Below, piece by piece: positions 8,604 to 15,863 of a stretch of 64,000 bases of DNA; within the stretch, counting starts at the first letter, position 1, and every line of letters begins with the position of its first letter. The notes under the pieces were generated by a model. The model did no database searches. It worked only from the letters and a program-made list of their open reading frames with translations, and was not told the origin of the DNA. The stretch covers positions 248,001 through 312,000 of the forward strand of contig NZ_JAUSXV010000001.1 of NCBI RefSeq assembly GCF_030816295.1, given 5' to 3'. The translations under genes were made by a program, and so were the position numbers. This DNA comes from Microbacterium natoriense (GTDB lineage: Bacteria; Actinomycetota; Actinomycetes; Actinomycetales; Microbacteriaceae).

Positions 8604-10787
8604 TCACGCAGGCGACTGGAACTCGCGTGCGGACGGCACGGCCTCATGCCATCCGATCCGTGCGTGCAGCCGCCTCATCGGAGCAGGCGCCCACCAGTTC
8701 GCGCGCCCGGCGAGACGCATGAACGCCGGTAGGAGGATGCCGCGGATCACCGTGGCATCCACGAGCACGGCGAGCGCCATCCCGACGCCGAGCTGCTGCA
8801 GGAAGGTGACCTCGCTCGTCGCGTAGACGAGGAACGACGTGCCCAGAGTGAGCGCGGCGGCGCCGATGAGCGGCGCAGATCTGCCGATTCCCCGCACCAC
8901 CGAGGCGCGCGGATCCCCCGTGAGGTCGTAGTCCTCCTTGATTCGGGCGAGCAGGAAGACCTCGTAGTCCATCGACAGGCCGTAGGCGACGCAGAACATC
9001 AGCAGCGGGATGCTCGGTTCGATGACGCCGGTCGGCGTGAAGCCGAGCAGGGGCGCGAGCGCTCCCTCTTGGAATCCCCAGACGAGCACGCCGAACATCA
9101 CGGAGAGCGACAACAGGTTGAGCACGGACGCCTTGAGGGGTGCGACGACGCTGCCCGTCATCAGGAAGAGGAGCACGAAGGTGACGACGAGGATGAGCAG
9201 CAGAACCACCGGAAGGCGCTCGAGCACGGCCGCGCGATAGTCCACGAGTTCGGCGGGGTAGCCGCCCACGAGAGCGGGAAAAGCATGGTCGACGCCGCGG
9301 ACGTCGGCGATCAGTCCACCCGGGTCGCTGGAGAGGCGATCCGAGGTCGGCAGCGCCGTGAGATAGGCCGCGTCGCCGTCACGGAACCGCTCACGATCGG
9401 CGCCCGCCGATTCGACGAGGGCGCCGTTCTCGAACGACCCCGTCGCCGAGTCGACCCGCACGATGCCGTCGACGAGCGACACGTCGAGGGCGAACCGGCC
9501 GATCTGGGCGTCGGTGGCCGACTCGGCGACGATGTACACGGCATCCGCGTCCTCCGCCTCGAACTCCTCGCGGATCGTGTCGTACATGTCGCGAACGGGC
9601 TGACCCGCGCGGAGCAGTCGGTCATCGGGCGCTCCGAACTCGGTGGCGACCGCAGGCGCCCCGAGGGCGATCAGAAGCACCAAGCCGAGCGCACCGAATG
9701 CGACCGGGCGCCGCATCACACGTGAGGCCAGGCGCGCCCACCCGCCGGCGTCCACCGCGGTCGCCCCCTCGTTCCTGCGGAGCACCCGCGTGCCGAGGAG
9801 GCGGAGAACAGCGGGGAGGAAGACGGTGGATCCGAGGATCGCGGTCAGCACGACGGCGATGCCCGCGTAGGCGAAGGAGGAGAGGAACGGCAGCGGGAAC
9901 ACGAAGAGCACGGCGAGGGATGCGGCGACCGTGGCACCGCTGAAGAGGATCGTCCGGCCGGCGGAGCGCATCGCATCCTTCGTCGCCTGCTCGGGGTCAG
10001 ATCCACGGCGCAGCTCTTCGCGGAAGCGATACGTCATGAACAGCCCGTAGTCGACGCCCAGGCCGATGCCCATGACCAGGGCGATGTTGGCCGCGAAGGT
10101 CGAGATGTCGGTGAAGGCGCTGACGAGGCGGAGGATCGCGAGCGTACCCGCCACCGAGTAGAGGCCGACTGCGAGGGTGGCCGCCGCCACGCGGAAGCGG
10201 CGGTACACGAGCCAGAGCAACCCGAGCACCAACGGCACGACGATCATCTCGGCGCGGAGGAAGTCCGCGCGCGCCTGCTCGGCGACCGTGCGGAAGACCT
10301 CGTCCGCCCCGCCCAGTGTGAGACGGATGGAGGCATCGTCGAACTGCCTGTGGATCGCCGCGTCCAGCGCCGGCAGCACTTCGCCACGGACCAGGTCGGC
10401 GTCGCCCGGCGCCCAGGCGAGGACGAGTGCCGTCGTGCCATCCCTTCCGGCGAGCGACTCCGGCGCACCCGGCGTCCAGTAGGACCGGGCCGCTCCGATG
10501 CCCGGGAATCCGGCGAGGAGCGCAGTGACCTCCTTTCCGACCGCGGCGACGTCGGGATCATCGACGTCGGAGTCCGACGTCACCAGCACGGCGATGTTGG
10601 GGCTCCCGGTGCCGAACCGCTCCGCAAGCGCTGTGCGCACCTGGAGCGACTCCGAGCCGGGAGCCTCGTAGCGATTCAGAGACAGTGCGTCGAAGACGGC
10701 GGCGCTCAGCGCCAGATACAGCGCGAAGATCAACCCCGAGACGGTGATCACCGTTCGCGGACGAGTCGAGACTGCGCGTATGAGCAC
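8604..10787 (-). CDS. MMPL/RND-family transporter
   Basis: 727 residues, GTG 10785-10787 with GGAGG six bases upstream. Two repeats each start with one helix and a large extracytoplasmic loop and then have five helices. Conserved lines are MGIGLGVDYGLFMTYRFREE in the first half and GLSMDYEVFLLARIKEDY in the second, carrying the paired Asp-Tyr proton-relay residues of MMPL proteins. Actinobacterial MMPL proteins export lipids, siderophores or drugs; a 700-residue member next to a TetR regulator is often a drug or lipid exporter, but no substrate can be assigned. The divergent TetR gene at 10873 probably represses it. Confidence 0.9.
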   Translation of the reverse strand: MLIRAVSTRPRTVITVSGLIFALYLALSAAVFDALSLNRYEAPGSESLQVRTALAERFGTGSPNIAVLVTSDSDVDDPDVAAVGKEVTALLAGFPGIGAARSYWTPGAPESLAGRDGTTALVLAWAPGDADLVRGEVLPALDAAIHRQFDDASIRLTLGGADEVFRTVAEQARADFLRAEMIVVPLVLGLLWLVYRRFRVAAATLAVGLYSVAGTLAILRLVSAFTDISTFAANIALVMGIGLGVDYGLFMTYRFREELRRGSDPEQATKDAMRSAGRTILFSGATVAASLAVLFVFPLPFLSSFAYAGIAVVLTAILGSTVFLPAVLRLLGTRVLRRNEGATAVDAGGWARLASRVMRRPVAFGALGLVLLIALGAPAVATEFGAPDDRLLRAGQPVRDMYDTIREEFEAEDADAVYIVAESATDAQIGRFALDVSLVDGIVRVDSATGSFENGALVESAGADRERFRDGDAAYLTALPTSDRLSSDPGGLIADVRGVDHAFPALVGGYPAELVDYRAAVLERLPVVLLLILVVTFVLLFLMTGSVVAPLKASVLNLLSLSVMFGVLVWGFQEGALAPLLGFTPTGVIEPSIPLLMFCVAYGLSMDYEVFLLARIKEDYDLTGDPRASVVRGIGRSAPLIGAAALTLGTSFLVYATSEVTFLQQLGVGMALAVLVDATVIRGILLPAFMRLAGRANWWAPAPMRRLHARIGWHEAVPSAREFQSPA

Positions 10788-10802
10788 CAGAGACCTCCGA
10801 TA

Positions 10803-10852
10803 GAATGCGAGCAGTTAGTCGCGTTTAGTTTTACGAGCAAATACTCGCATTC
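10803..10852. promoter_or_regulatory. Candidate TetR operators between the MMPL and TetR genes
   Basis: GAATGCGAG (10803-10811) and CTCGCATTC (10844-10852) form a perfect 9-base inverted pair. Within it, TACGAG (10832-10837) faces CTCGCA (10844-10849) with a 6-base gap, and TGCGA (10806-10810) faces TCGCG (about 10819-10823). The A/T-rich region probably contains both divergent promoters, so binding by the adjacent TetR protein would control both genes. Confidence 0.5.
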
Positions 10853-10872
10853 AATCGAGAGCAGGTCAAGCA

Positions 10873-11487
10873 GTGCCCGAAGACGCGGGAGCGCCACGAC
10901 GCCAGGCGCGCGGACGAGCACGCATCGAACAGATCCTCCTGGCCGCCGCCGCCGTGTTCGGAGAGGTCGGATACGAGGCCGCGACGACGAATGCGATCGC
11001 TGCAAGGGCGGGGATCTCCCCCGGCTCGCTCTATCAGTTCTTCGCCAACAAGGACGAAGTCGGGCGAGCTCTCGCCGAAGCCTACGCCGAGCGTCTCGCC
11101 ACGCTCGAGCTCTTGGGCGGACTCACTCCGGAGAACCTCGACAGGGTTCTGGATGACGCCCTCGCCCGCATCGTCGGCTTCAGCATCGAGCATCCGGGCT
11201 TCAAGGCGCTGTTCGCCCGCACCGACATGCCGCCATCGATGCGCGCGGCCGTCGCCCCCGCTCATGACGCGATCGAGGCGAGAGTCCGCGAGGCGATCGC
11301 AGCCATCATGCCGGACGCGGATGATCGTCGGATCGCGACCATGGCCACGGTGATCCTGAGCATGGTCAAGGGGCTGATGCCACTCATCGTCGCCGAGGCC
11401 GACGCCCCGCAGCGCCGACTCCTCGTCATCGAACTGCATCGCGGCATCGTCGCCTACGTGAGTTCAGCGAGAGGCGACGTCGCCTGA
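10873..11487 (+). CDS. TetR/AcrR-family transcriptional regulator
   Basis: 204 residues from GTG 10873. The N-terminal DNA-binding domain is clear: RIEQILLAAAAVFGEVGYEA followed by the recognition helix region AARAGISPGSLYQFFANKDEV (about residues 42-62). The C-terminal ligand domain ends with VILSMVKGLMPLIV typical of TetR_C-type folds. It is divergent from the MMPL transporter with inverted repeats in the 85-base spacer. An autoregulated repressor of the exporter is the simplest reading. Inducer unknown. Confidence 0.9.
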   Translation: MPEDAGAPRRQARGRARIEQILLAAAAVFGEVGYEAATTNAIAARAGISPGSLYQFFANKDEVGRALAEAYAERLATLELLGGLTPENLDRVLDDALARIVGFSIEHPGFKALFARTDMPPSMRAAVAPAHDAIEARVREAIAAIMPDADDRRIATMATVILSMVKGLMPLIVAEADAPQRRLLVIELHRGIVAYVSSARGDVA

Positions 11488-11513
11488 TGCGAGGCGCGGA
11501 GTAGTCTTCCCGC

Positions 11514-12437
11514 GTGACCGTCTTCATCGCCTTCCTCGCCAACGTCCTGGTCGCGGTCGCGAAGACCGTCGCCGCGCTCATCACCTCCTCGGCGTCGATG
11601 GTCGCCGAGGCTGCGCACTCGTGGGCGGATGCCGGCAATGAGGTGTTCCTGCTCATCGCCGACCGCCGCGGCGGGCGCACGAAGGATCAGCGGCATCCGC
11701 TCGGATACGGGCGCTCGGCCTTCGTGTGGTCGCTGATCGCCGCGTTCGGCATCTTCACGGCCGGGTCGATCGTGTCGATCATGCACGGCATCCAAGAGCT
11801 GTCCGACACCGGTCCCGTCGAGAGCCCCCTGGTCGCGTACACCGTGCTCGGCATCTCGTTCGTGCTCGAGGGCGCCTCGTTCACGCAGGCGATGGTGAAG
11901 TCGCGGCGCCTCGCGCGGGAGCGCGGCACATCGACCTGGGATTTCGTGCTCGAGACGAGCGACACGACTCTGCGGGCGGTGTTCTTCGAAGACGCCGCCG
12001 CGCTCATCGGTCTCGCGCTGGCGGGCGGGGCGATCGCGATGCATCAGATCACCGGTCTCGCCGCGTGGGATGCCGTGGGCTCGATCCTCGTGGGCGTGCT
12101 GCTCGGCATCGTCGCCCTCATCCTCATCAAGCGCAACGTCGCGTTCCTCGTCGGAACGAACGCCTCGCCGACCGTGCGGACACGAGTGGGCCGGGCACTG
12201 CTCGCCTCTGAGCAGATCCAGCGCGTCACGTACCTGCACATCGAGTACGTCGGCCCGAACCGCCTGTTCATCGTCGCGGAGGTGGATCTCGCCGGCGACG
12301 CCCGCGAACACGACGTGGCGCGGCGGATGCGCGCGATCGAGCAGCAGATCGAGGCCAACGCTGTCGTCGAGACCGTGGTGCTCTCACTGTCGGTCGACGA
12401 TGAGCCCTCGCTCGATTTCGGCGAGAGCGCCTCCTAG
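11514..12437 (+). CDS. Cation diffusion facilitator (CDF) family metal transporter
   Basis: 307 residues from GTG 11514. Six membrane helices are followed by a cytoplasmic domain of about 90 residues. TM2 carries HSWADAGNEVF, with the His/Asp metal site of CDF proteins, and TM5 carries EDAAALIGLAL with a further Asp. The family exports Zn2+, Co2+, Fe2+ or Mn2+ in exchange for H+. The C-terminal domain (TYLHIEYVGPNRLFIVAEVDL) has the ferredoxin-like metal-sensing pattern. The neighbouring convergent gene, overlapping by 4 bases, encodes a histidine-rich MarR-like protein, so metal-dependent control is plausible. Confidence 0.9.
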   Translation: MTVFIAFLANVLVAVAKTVAALITSSASMVAEAAHSWADAGNEVFLLIADRRGGRTKDQRHPLGYGRSAFVWSLIAAFGIFTAGSIVSIMHGIQELSDTGPVESPLVAYTVLGISFVLEGASFTQAMVKSRRLARERGTSTWDFVLETSDTTLRAVFFEDAAALIGLALAGGAIAMHQITGLAAWDAVGSILVGVLLGIVALILIKRNVAFLVGTNASPTVRTRVGRALLASEQIQRVTYLHIEYVGPNRLFIVAEVDLAGDAREHDVARRMRAIEQQIEANAVVETVVLSLSVDDEPSLDFGESAS

Positions 12438-12994
12438 CTCCAGTTGTCGGCGAGCTTGTTCAGCAGCCGGGCGAGCTCGGTGCGCTCGTCGTCGGTGAAG
12501 GCCCCGAGCGCCTTGCCCAGCGCTTCGCGACGCTCGCCGCGGACGCCTTTCGCTATCCGGCGGCCCTCGTCGGTGAGCGCGATGCGCGTGCGGCGCGCGT
12601 CGTCGGGATCGGCCTCCCGACGCACGAACCCGTGCGCGACCCCCTGCTGCACCAGGCGCGAGGCGCGAGGCTGATCCACGCCGATCGCCGCCCCGAGGTC
12701 GCTCACGCTGAGCGGGGCGGATGCCGCGGCGAGCGCTTCGAGCATCCGCATGCGTGCGGGACCGCCGAAGCGGCCAGCGGGGTCGCCCATCCAGGGCGGT
12801 CCCGGGTAGGCGGATCGGCCGGGGTGCCCATGGTGCATGCCGTGATGATCCGGCCCGTCGTGCTCGCCCGCTCGATGGCGCTCCGCGTGGGGGCCGTCAT
12901 GCCAGCCGGGCCCTCGCCCGCCGGGTCGGCGCCCGCGCAGGCGCGACAGGGCCTCTGCGATGATCTCGGCCGGGTCCTTCTCTGCTGCGCTCAC
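12434..12994 (-). CDS. MarR-like regulator with histidine-rich N-terminal segment
   Basis: 186 residues. Residues about 25-60 are rich in His, Gly and Asp (GWHDGPHAERHRAGEHDG, then DHHGMHHGHPG), unusual for MarR proteins. From about residue 75 a normal MarR winged helix follows: RMRMLEALAAASAPLSVSDL, then VDQPRASRLVQQGVAHGFV and the wing DDARRTRIALTDEGRR. The His-rich stretch suggests transition-metal binding (inference). It is divergent from a second His-rich winged-helix protein at 13099 and convergent with the CDF transporter. Confidence 0.85.
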   Translation of the reverse strand: MSAAEKDPAEIIAEALSRLRGRRPGGRGPGWHDGPHAERHRAGEHDGPDHHGMHHGHPGRSAYPGPPWMGDPAGRFGGPARMRMLEALAAASAPLSVSDLGAAIGVDQPRASRLVQQGVAHGFVRREADPDDARRTRIALTDEGRRIAKGVRGERREALGKALGAFTDDERTELARLLNKLADNWS

Positions 12995-13014
12995 AGGTCG
13001 ATTTTACATGCGAC

Positions 13015-13053
13015 TTGACATGCATCGACATCACATGTCACTATACATATACA
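13015..13053. promoter_or_regulatory. Divergent promoter with repeated ACATG-type operator elements
   Basis: For the rightward gene, TCGACA (13025-13030) and TATACA (13048-13053) are spaced by 17 bases, a strong promoter. TGACATG at 13016-13022 and CATGTCA at 13034-13040 form a perfect 7-base inverted pair spanning this promoter. More ACATG/CATGT-type elements lie at about 13006-13010, 13051-13055 and 13069-13073. The A/T-rich composition contrasts with the surroundings. The array probably binds one or both flanking MarR-like proteins. Confidence 0.6.
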
Positions 13054-13098
13054 TGCACTGTGACAAGCACATGCACACTGACATTCAAGGACTTCACC

Positions 13099-13881
13099 AT
13101 GAACAGCACTTCAGATACACAGAACCCCCGCGCGTTCGGCTACTGGATCAAGGCGGTCGACCGCCTCATGTCCGCCGAGTTCGCCACCGCCTTCGAGAGC
13201 GAAGGAGCGACGCGCCGGGACTGGCGCCTGCTCAACGTCATCGACGGATCCGCACCGGCCGCCCGGCCGCTGCACCCCGGCAAGCTCCGCGGACTCGTCG
13301 AGCGCGGCTGGGTCGCGAAAGACGGCGACGGCTGGACCCTCACCGATGAAGGACGCGCGGCCAAGGAGCGCCTCGGCGCCGTGGTCGACGGCATCCGGGC
13401 ACAGGTGGCGGATGCCGTCTCGCCCGACGACTTCGACACCACCGTGGCGACGCTAGAGCAGATCGCTCGCACGTTCGGCTGGGACGAGAACACCCCGCTG
13501 CCGCGTGGACGCCGCGGCGAGGGCCGCGGCCACGGCAAGACCCACCGCGGCGAGCACCACGGTCACGCCGAACACCACGGTCACGGTCGCCGGCATGGCG
13601 CGCCGTTCGGCCGCGGGCACGGTTTCGGCCGCGGCTTCCGTCACGGCTTCGGTCACGATTTCCCCCGCGATGCCGACGCGCACGAGTGCCAGCACCCGCA
13701 CGCGCACGGCGAGGGCCACGGCCGCTCTCACGGCCGTCCGTTCGATCGCGAACGGGGTCCGCGCTTCGCGCCCGAGTTCGGCCACGGCGTCGAGCACCCG
13801 CACGGACGCGATCGCCGCGCCGCTCAGGTCGCCTTCGAGCGAGGCTTCGACGCCGGCTTCTCCCGCGGTCGCGACGCCTGA
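13099..13881 (+). CDS. Winged-helix (MarR-like) protein with long His/Gly/Arg-rich C-terminus
   Basis: 260 residues from ATG 13099, with AAGGA 7 bases upstream; an upstream in-frame extension lies in the promoter and is not used. Residues 1-135 resemble a MarR-type domain (YWIKAVDRLMSAEFATAFES, then LRGLVERGWVAKDGDGWTLTDEG). Residues about 140-250 are low complexity with over 30 histidines (HHGHAEHHGHGRRHG, HPHAHGEGHGRSHG) and the only Cys in a DAHECQHPHAH segment. A metal-binding or metal-storage role for the tail is likely by composition. It is divergent from a second His-rich MarR-like gene. Confidence 0.75.
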   Translation: MNSTSDTQNPRAFGYWIKAVDRLMSAEFATAFESEGATRRDWRLLNVIDGSAPAARPLHPGKLRGLVERGWVAKDGDGWTLTDEGRAAKERLGAVVDGIRAQVADAVSPDDFDTTVATLEQIARTFGWDENTPLPRGRRGEGRGHGKTHRGEHHGHAEHHGHGRRHGAPFGRGHGFGRGFRHGFGHDFPRDADAHECQHPHAHGEGHGRSHGRPFDRERGPRFAPEFGHGVEHPHGRDRRAAQVAFERGFDAGFSRGRDA

Positions 13882-13901
13882 CCTCCGCGCCACCCGGTTC
13901 T

Positions 13902-13947
13902 CGACGCCCCACCGCCGAAGCTGCACACGCAGCGTGGTGGGGCGTCG
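13902..13947. terminator. Hairpin terminator between convergent genes
   Basis: Perfect 12-base arms CGACGCCCCACC (13902-13913) and GGTGGGGCGTCG (13936-13947) with a 22-base loop that contains smaller complementarity. It lies between the His-rich regulator (+) and the Pro-rich membrane protein (-) and can serve both. No T run. Confidence 0.65.
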
Positions 13948-13973
13948 CCGTCGTGGTGGCGGAGCGCTGAGCC

Positions 13974-14930
13974 TCAGAGCGGCAGGGCGTAGTAGAACTG
14001 CTGCACGGCGCCGGTGCCGTGCACCTGCATGACCCAGGGTTGCGATCCGTCGCCGAGCTTGCTCCAGACGATCGTGGTCTGCGACCCGTCGTCGAACGTG
14101 CTCTGCTCGCCCGTGCCGTCTTGGAACGCCGCCCCCGAGTCCGAAGGCTCACCGAGAGATTCGATGAGCAGCTCCTGCGCGTCCTGCGCGGCATCGTCGT
14201 CGGTGAAGCGCCAGATCGTGAAGGTCAGCTCACCGTCATCCGATCGATAGTCCGCGCCGGCCGCTTCCTCCGCAGACAGCGACGCGGTCTCGACCGTCGA
14301 CCAGCCGCCCGTCAGCACCCATGTCGACTCCCCGTCGGCACCCACGATCTGCGGACCGACGAGACCGGCGACCTCAACACAGAGATCCGTGCAGAGCGCC
14401 CCGGTGAGGGGCTCGGGCGAGGTCTCCTCACGCGGAGCCTGAGGGGTCGCCGACTCCGAGACCTCTGTCACGACCGGCCGGGGATCAGGATCGGCCGAGG
14501 GGAACGACAGCGTCGTGTGCCCGGCGAGGTAGACGATCAGCGCGATCGCGCCCGCGAGCAGCGCCACGAGGAACAGCATGATCACCGCCGTCAGCACGCG
14601 GTAGTTGCCGGATGCCGCCACCGATCCGCCGATGTACGGCGAGATCACGGCGTCGGACGGCCACTGCTGATCAGGGGCATCGGGTTCGGCCGATGGCGGC
14701 AGCGGGGCGGATGCCGCGGCGTAGCCGACGGGCGGTGCGAGATGGGGGTCGGCGTGCGTGCCGACGGGCGGTGCCGGGGGACGCACGGGCTCCTGTGGCG
14801 GGTCCTGCGCGACTGGAGGCGGAGGCACGACCGGGGTCGGAGGCACGACGGGGTCAGGCCCGACGGGAGCAGGCGGCGGCACCGCGCCTCCAGCATCCGC
14901 GGGAGTCGGGTCCGTACCGTCGCCGCTCAT
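13974..14930 (-). CDS. Proline-rich single-pass membrane protein, function unknown
   Basis: 318 residues from ATG 14930, one base after the dcd stop (TGA-G-ATG), so translation is probably coupled. Residues 1-65 are Pro-rich (PPPAPVGPDPVVPPTPVV and similar), 65-110 are polar, a single membrane helix lies at about 112-138 (VLTAVIMLFLVALLAGAIALIVYLAG), and the remaining 180 residues should be outside the membrane. The outer domain contains CTDLCVEV and a DUF-like block ending in WVMQVHGTGAVQQFYYALPL. No named family is recognised. Pro-rich cytoplasmic tails of this kind are common in actinobacterial cell-envelope proteins. Confidence 0.8.
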   Translation of the reverse strand: MSGDGTDPTPADAGGAVPPPAPVGPDPVVPPTPVVPPPPVAQDPPQEPVRPPAPPVGTHADPHLAPPVGYAAASAPLPPSAEPDAPDQQWPSDAVISPYIGGSVAASGNYRVLTAVIMLFLVALLAGAIALIVYLAGHTTLSFPSADPDPRPVVTEVSESATPQAPREETSPEPLTGALCTDLCVEVAGLVGPQIVGADGESTWVLTGGWSTVETASLSAEEAAGADYRSDDGELTFTIWRFTDDDAAQDAQELLIESLGEPSDSGAAFQDGTGEQSTFDDGSQTTIVWSKLGDGSQPWVMQVHGTGAVQQFYYALPL

Positions 14931-14931
14931 C

Positions 14932-15537
14932 TCAGCCGCCGACCGCTCCCACATCGGTCACCCCGACGTCTGTGCGATGGAAGTTCTGGAAGGAGCGGGA
15001 TGCCGTCGGCCCACGCTGCCCCTGATAGCGGTTGCCGTACGGGCCCGAGCCGTACGGGTTCTCGGCGGGCGAGGTCAGGCGGAAGAAGCACAGCTGGCCG
15101 ATCTTCATACCGGGCCACAGCTTGATCGGCAGGGTCGCGACGTTCGCGAGCTCGAGGGTCACGTGCCCGGTGAAACCAGGGTCGATGAAGCCCGCCGTCG
15201 AGTGCGTGATGAGACCCAGGCGACCGAGCGACGACTTGCCCTCGAGACGGGCGGCGATGTCGTCCGACAGAGTGACCTGCTCGTAGGTCGCACCGAGCGC
15301 GAACTCGCCGGGGTGCAGGATGAACGGCTCGTCCGGGGAGACCTCGATCAGCCGGGTCAACTCTGGCTGATCGACCGAAGGATCGATGAACGGATACTTG
15401 TGGTTGTCGAACAGTCGGAAGTACCGGTCGAGCCGCACGTCGATGCTCGACGGCTGGATCATCTCCGGCTCGTGAGGCGCGAGGCCGATCCGGCCGGATG
15501 CGAGTTCTGCCCTGATGTCGCGATCGCTGAGAAGCAC
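14932..15537 (-). CDS. dcd: dCTP deaminase (probably bifunctional dCTP deaminase/dUTPase)
   Basis: 201 residues. The family blocks are intact: [12 protein letters not shown] at the start, [44 protein letters not shown] (about residues 107-131, nucleotide binding and catalytic Arg/Glu region) and the C-terminal [14 protein letters not shown] loop that closes over the nucleotide. Actinobacterial Dcd enzymes usually convert dCTP directly to dUMP, releasing ammonia and pyrophosphate for thymidylate synthesis; whether this one is mono- or bifunctional cannot be settled by eye. The following gene begins one base past its stop. Confidence 0.95.
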   Translation of the reverse strand: MLLSDRDIRAELASGRIGLAPHEPEMIQPSSIDVRLDRYFRLFDNHKYPFIDPSVDQPELTRLIEVSPDEPFILHPGEFALGATYEQVTLSDDIAARLEGKSSLGRLGLITHSTAGFIDPGFTGHVTLELANVATLPIKLWPGMKIGQLCFFRLTSPAENPYGSGPYGNRYQGQRGPTASRSFQNFHRTDVGVTDVGAVGG

Positions 15538-15734
15538 GGCACCAGCCTAGCTGTCGACGTTGCGGCCCCGTCGCGGCGTTGCGTGGTCAGAATGACATCG
15601 CCGCAGGGGGATCCGGATGCTCTTTCGACCACTCATCGACGACAGGCCGCGTTCTCGACGCAGTGCCCGGCTCGGATGAGGCTCTGGGCGAGATCGGGTA
15701 GGCTGACGGCATCCGCTCTTCACGATGCGGGTGC

Positions 15735-15808
15735 GGGGCTGTAGTTCAATGGCAGAACTTCTGCTTCCCAAGCAGATAGCGCGGGTTCGATTCCCGTCAG
15801 CCCCTCCA
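15735..15808 (+). tRNA. tRNA-Gly (CCC anticodon)
   Basis: Acceptor stem GGGGCTG (15735-15741) pairs with CAGCCCC (15798-15804), followed by discriminator T and an encoded CCA (15806-15808). The anticodon arm TCTGC-TTCCCAA-GCAGA gives anticodon CCC, reading GGG. The T arm contains GGTTCGATTCC. The 200 bases to its left (15538-15734) hold no gene; they must contain the dcd and tRNA promoters. Confidence 0.95.
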
Positions 15809-15863
15809 CATACGGTGCTCCCCCGAGGCCTCCGCAGGCTCGTGGTCCAGCGCCGACGAGTTC

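Noticed and set aside
5552..8647. Very long open frame on the minus strand opposite the Lrp and MFS genes
   Set aside because: Arg/His/Asp-rich composition typical of the antisense of high-GC genes; only its last 139 codons (5552-5971) match a real family.
13015..13098. N-terminal extension of the His-rich winged-helix protein (Thr/Cys-rich)
   Set aside because: This stretch is the promoter and operator region; a ribosome site precedes ATG 13099.
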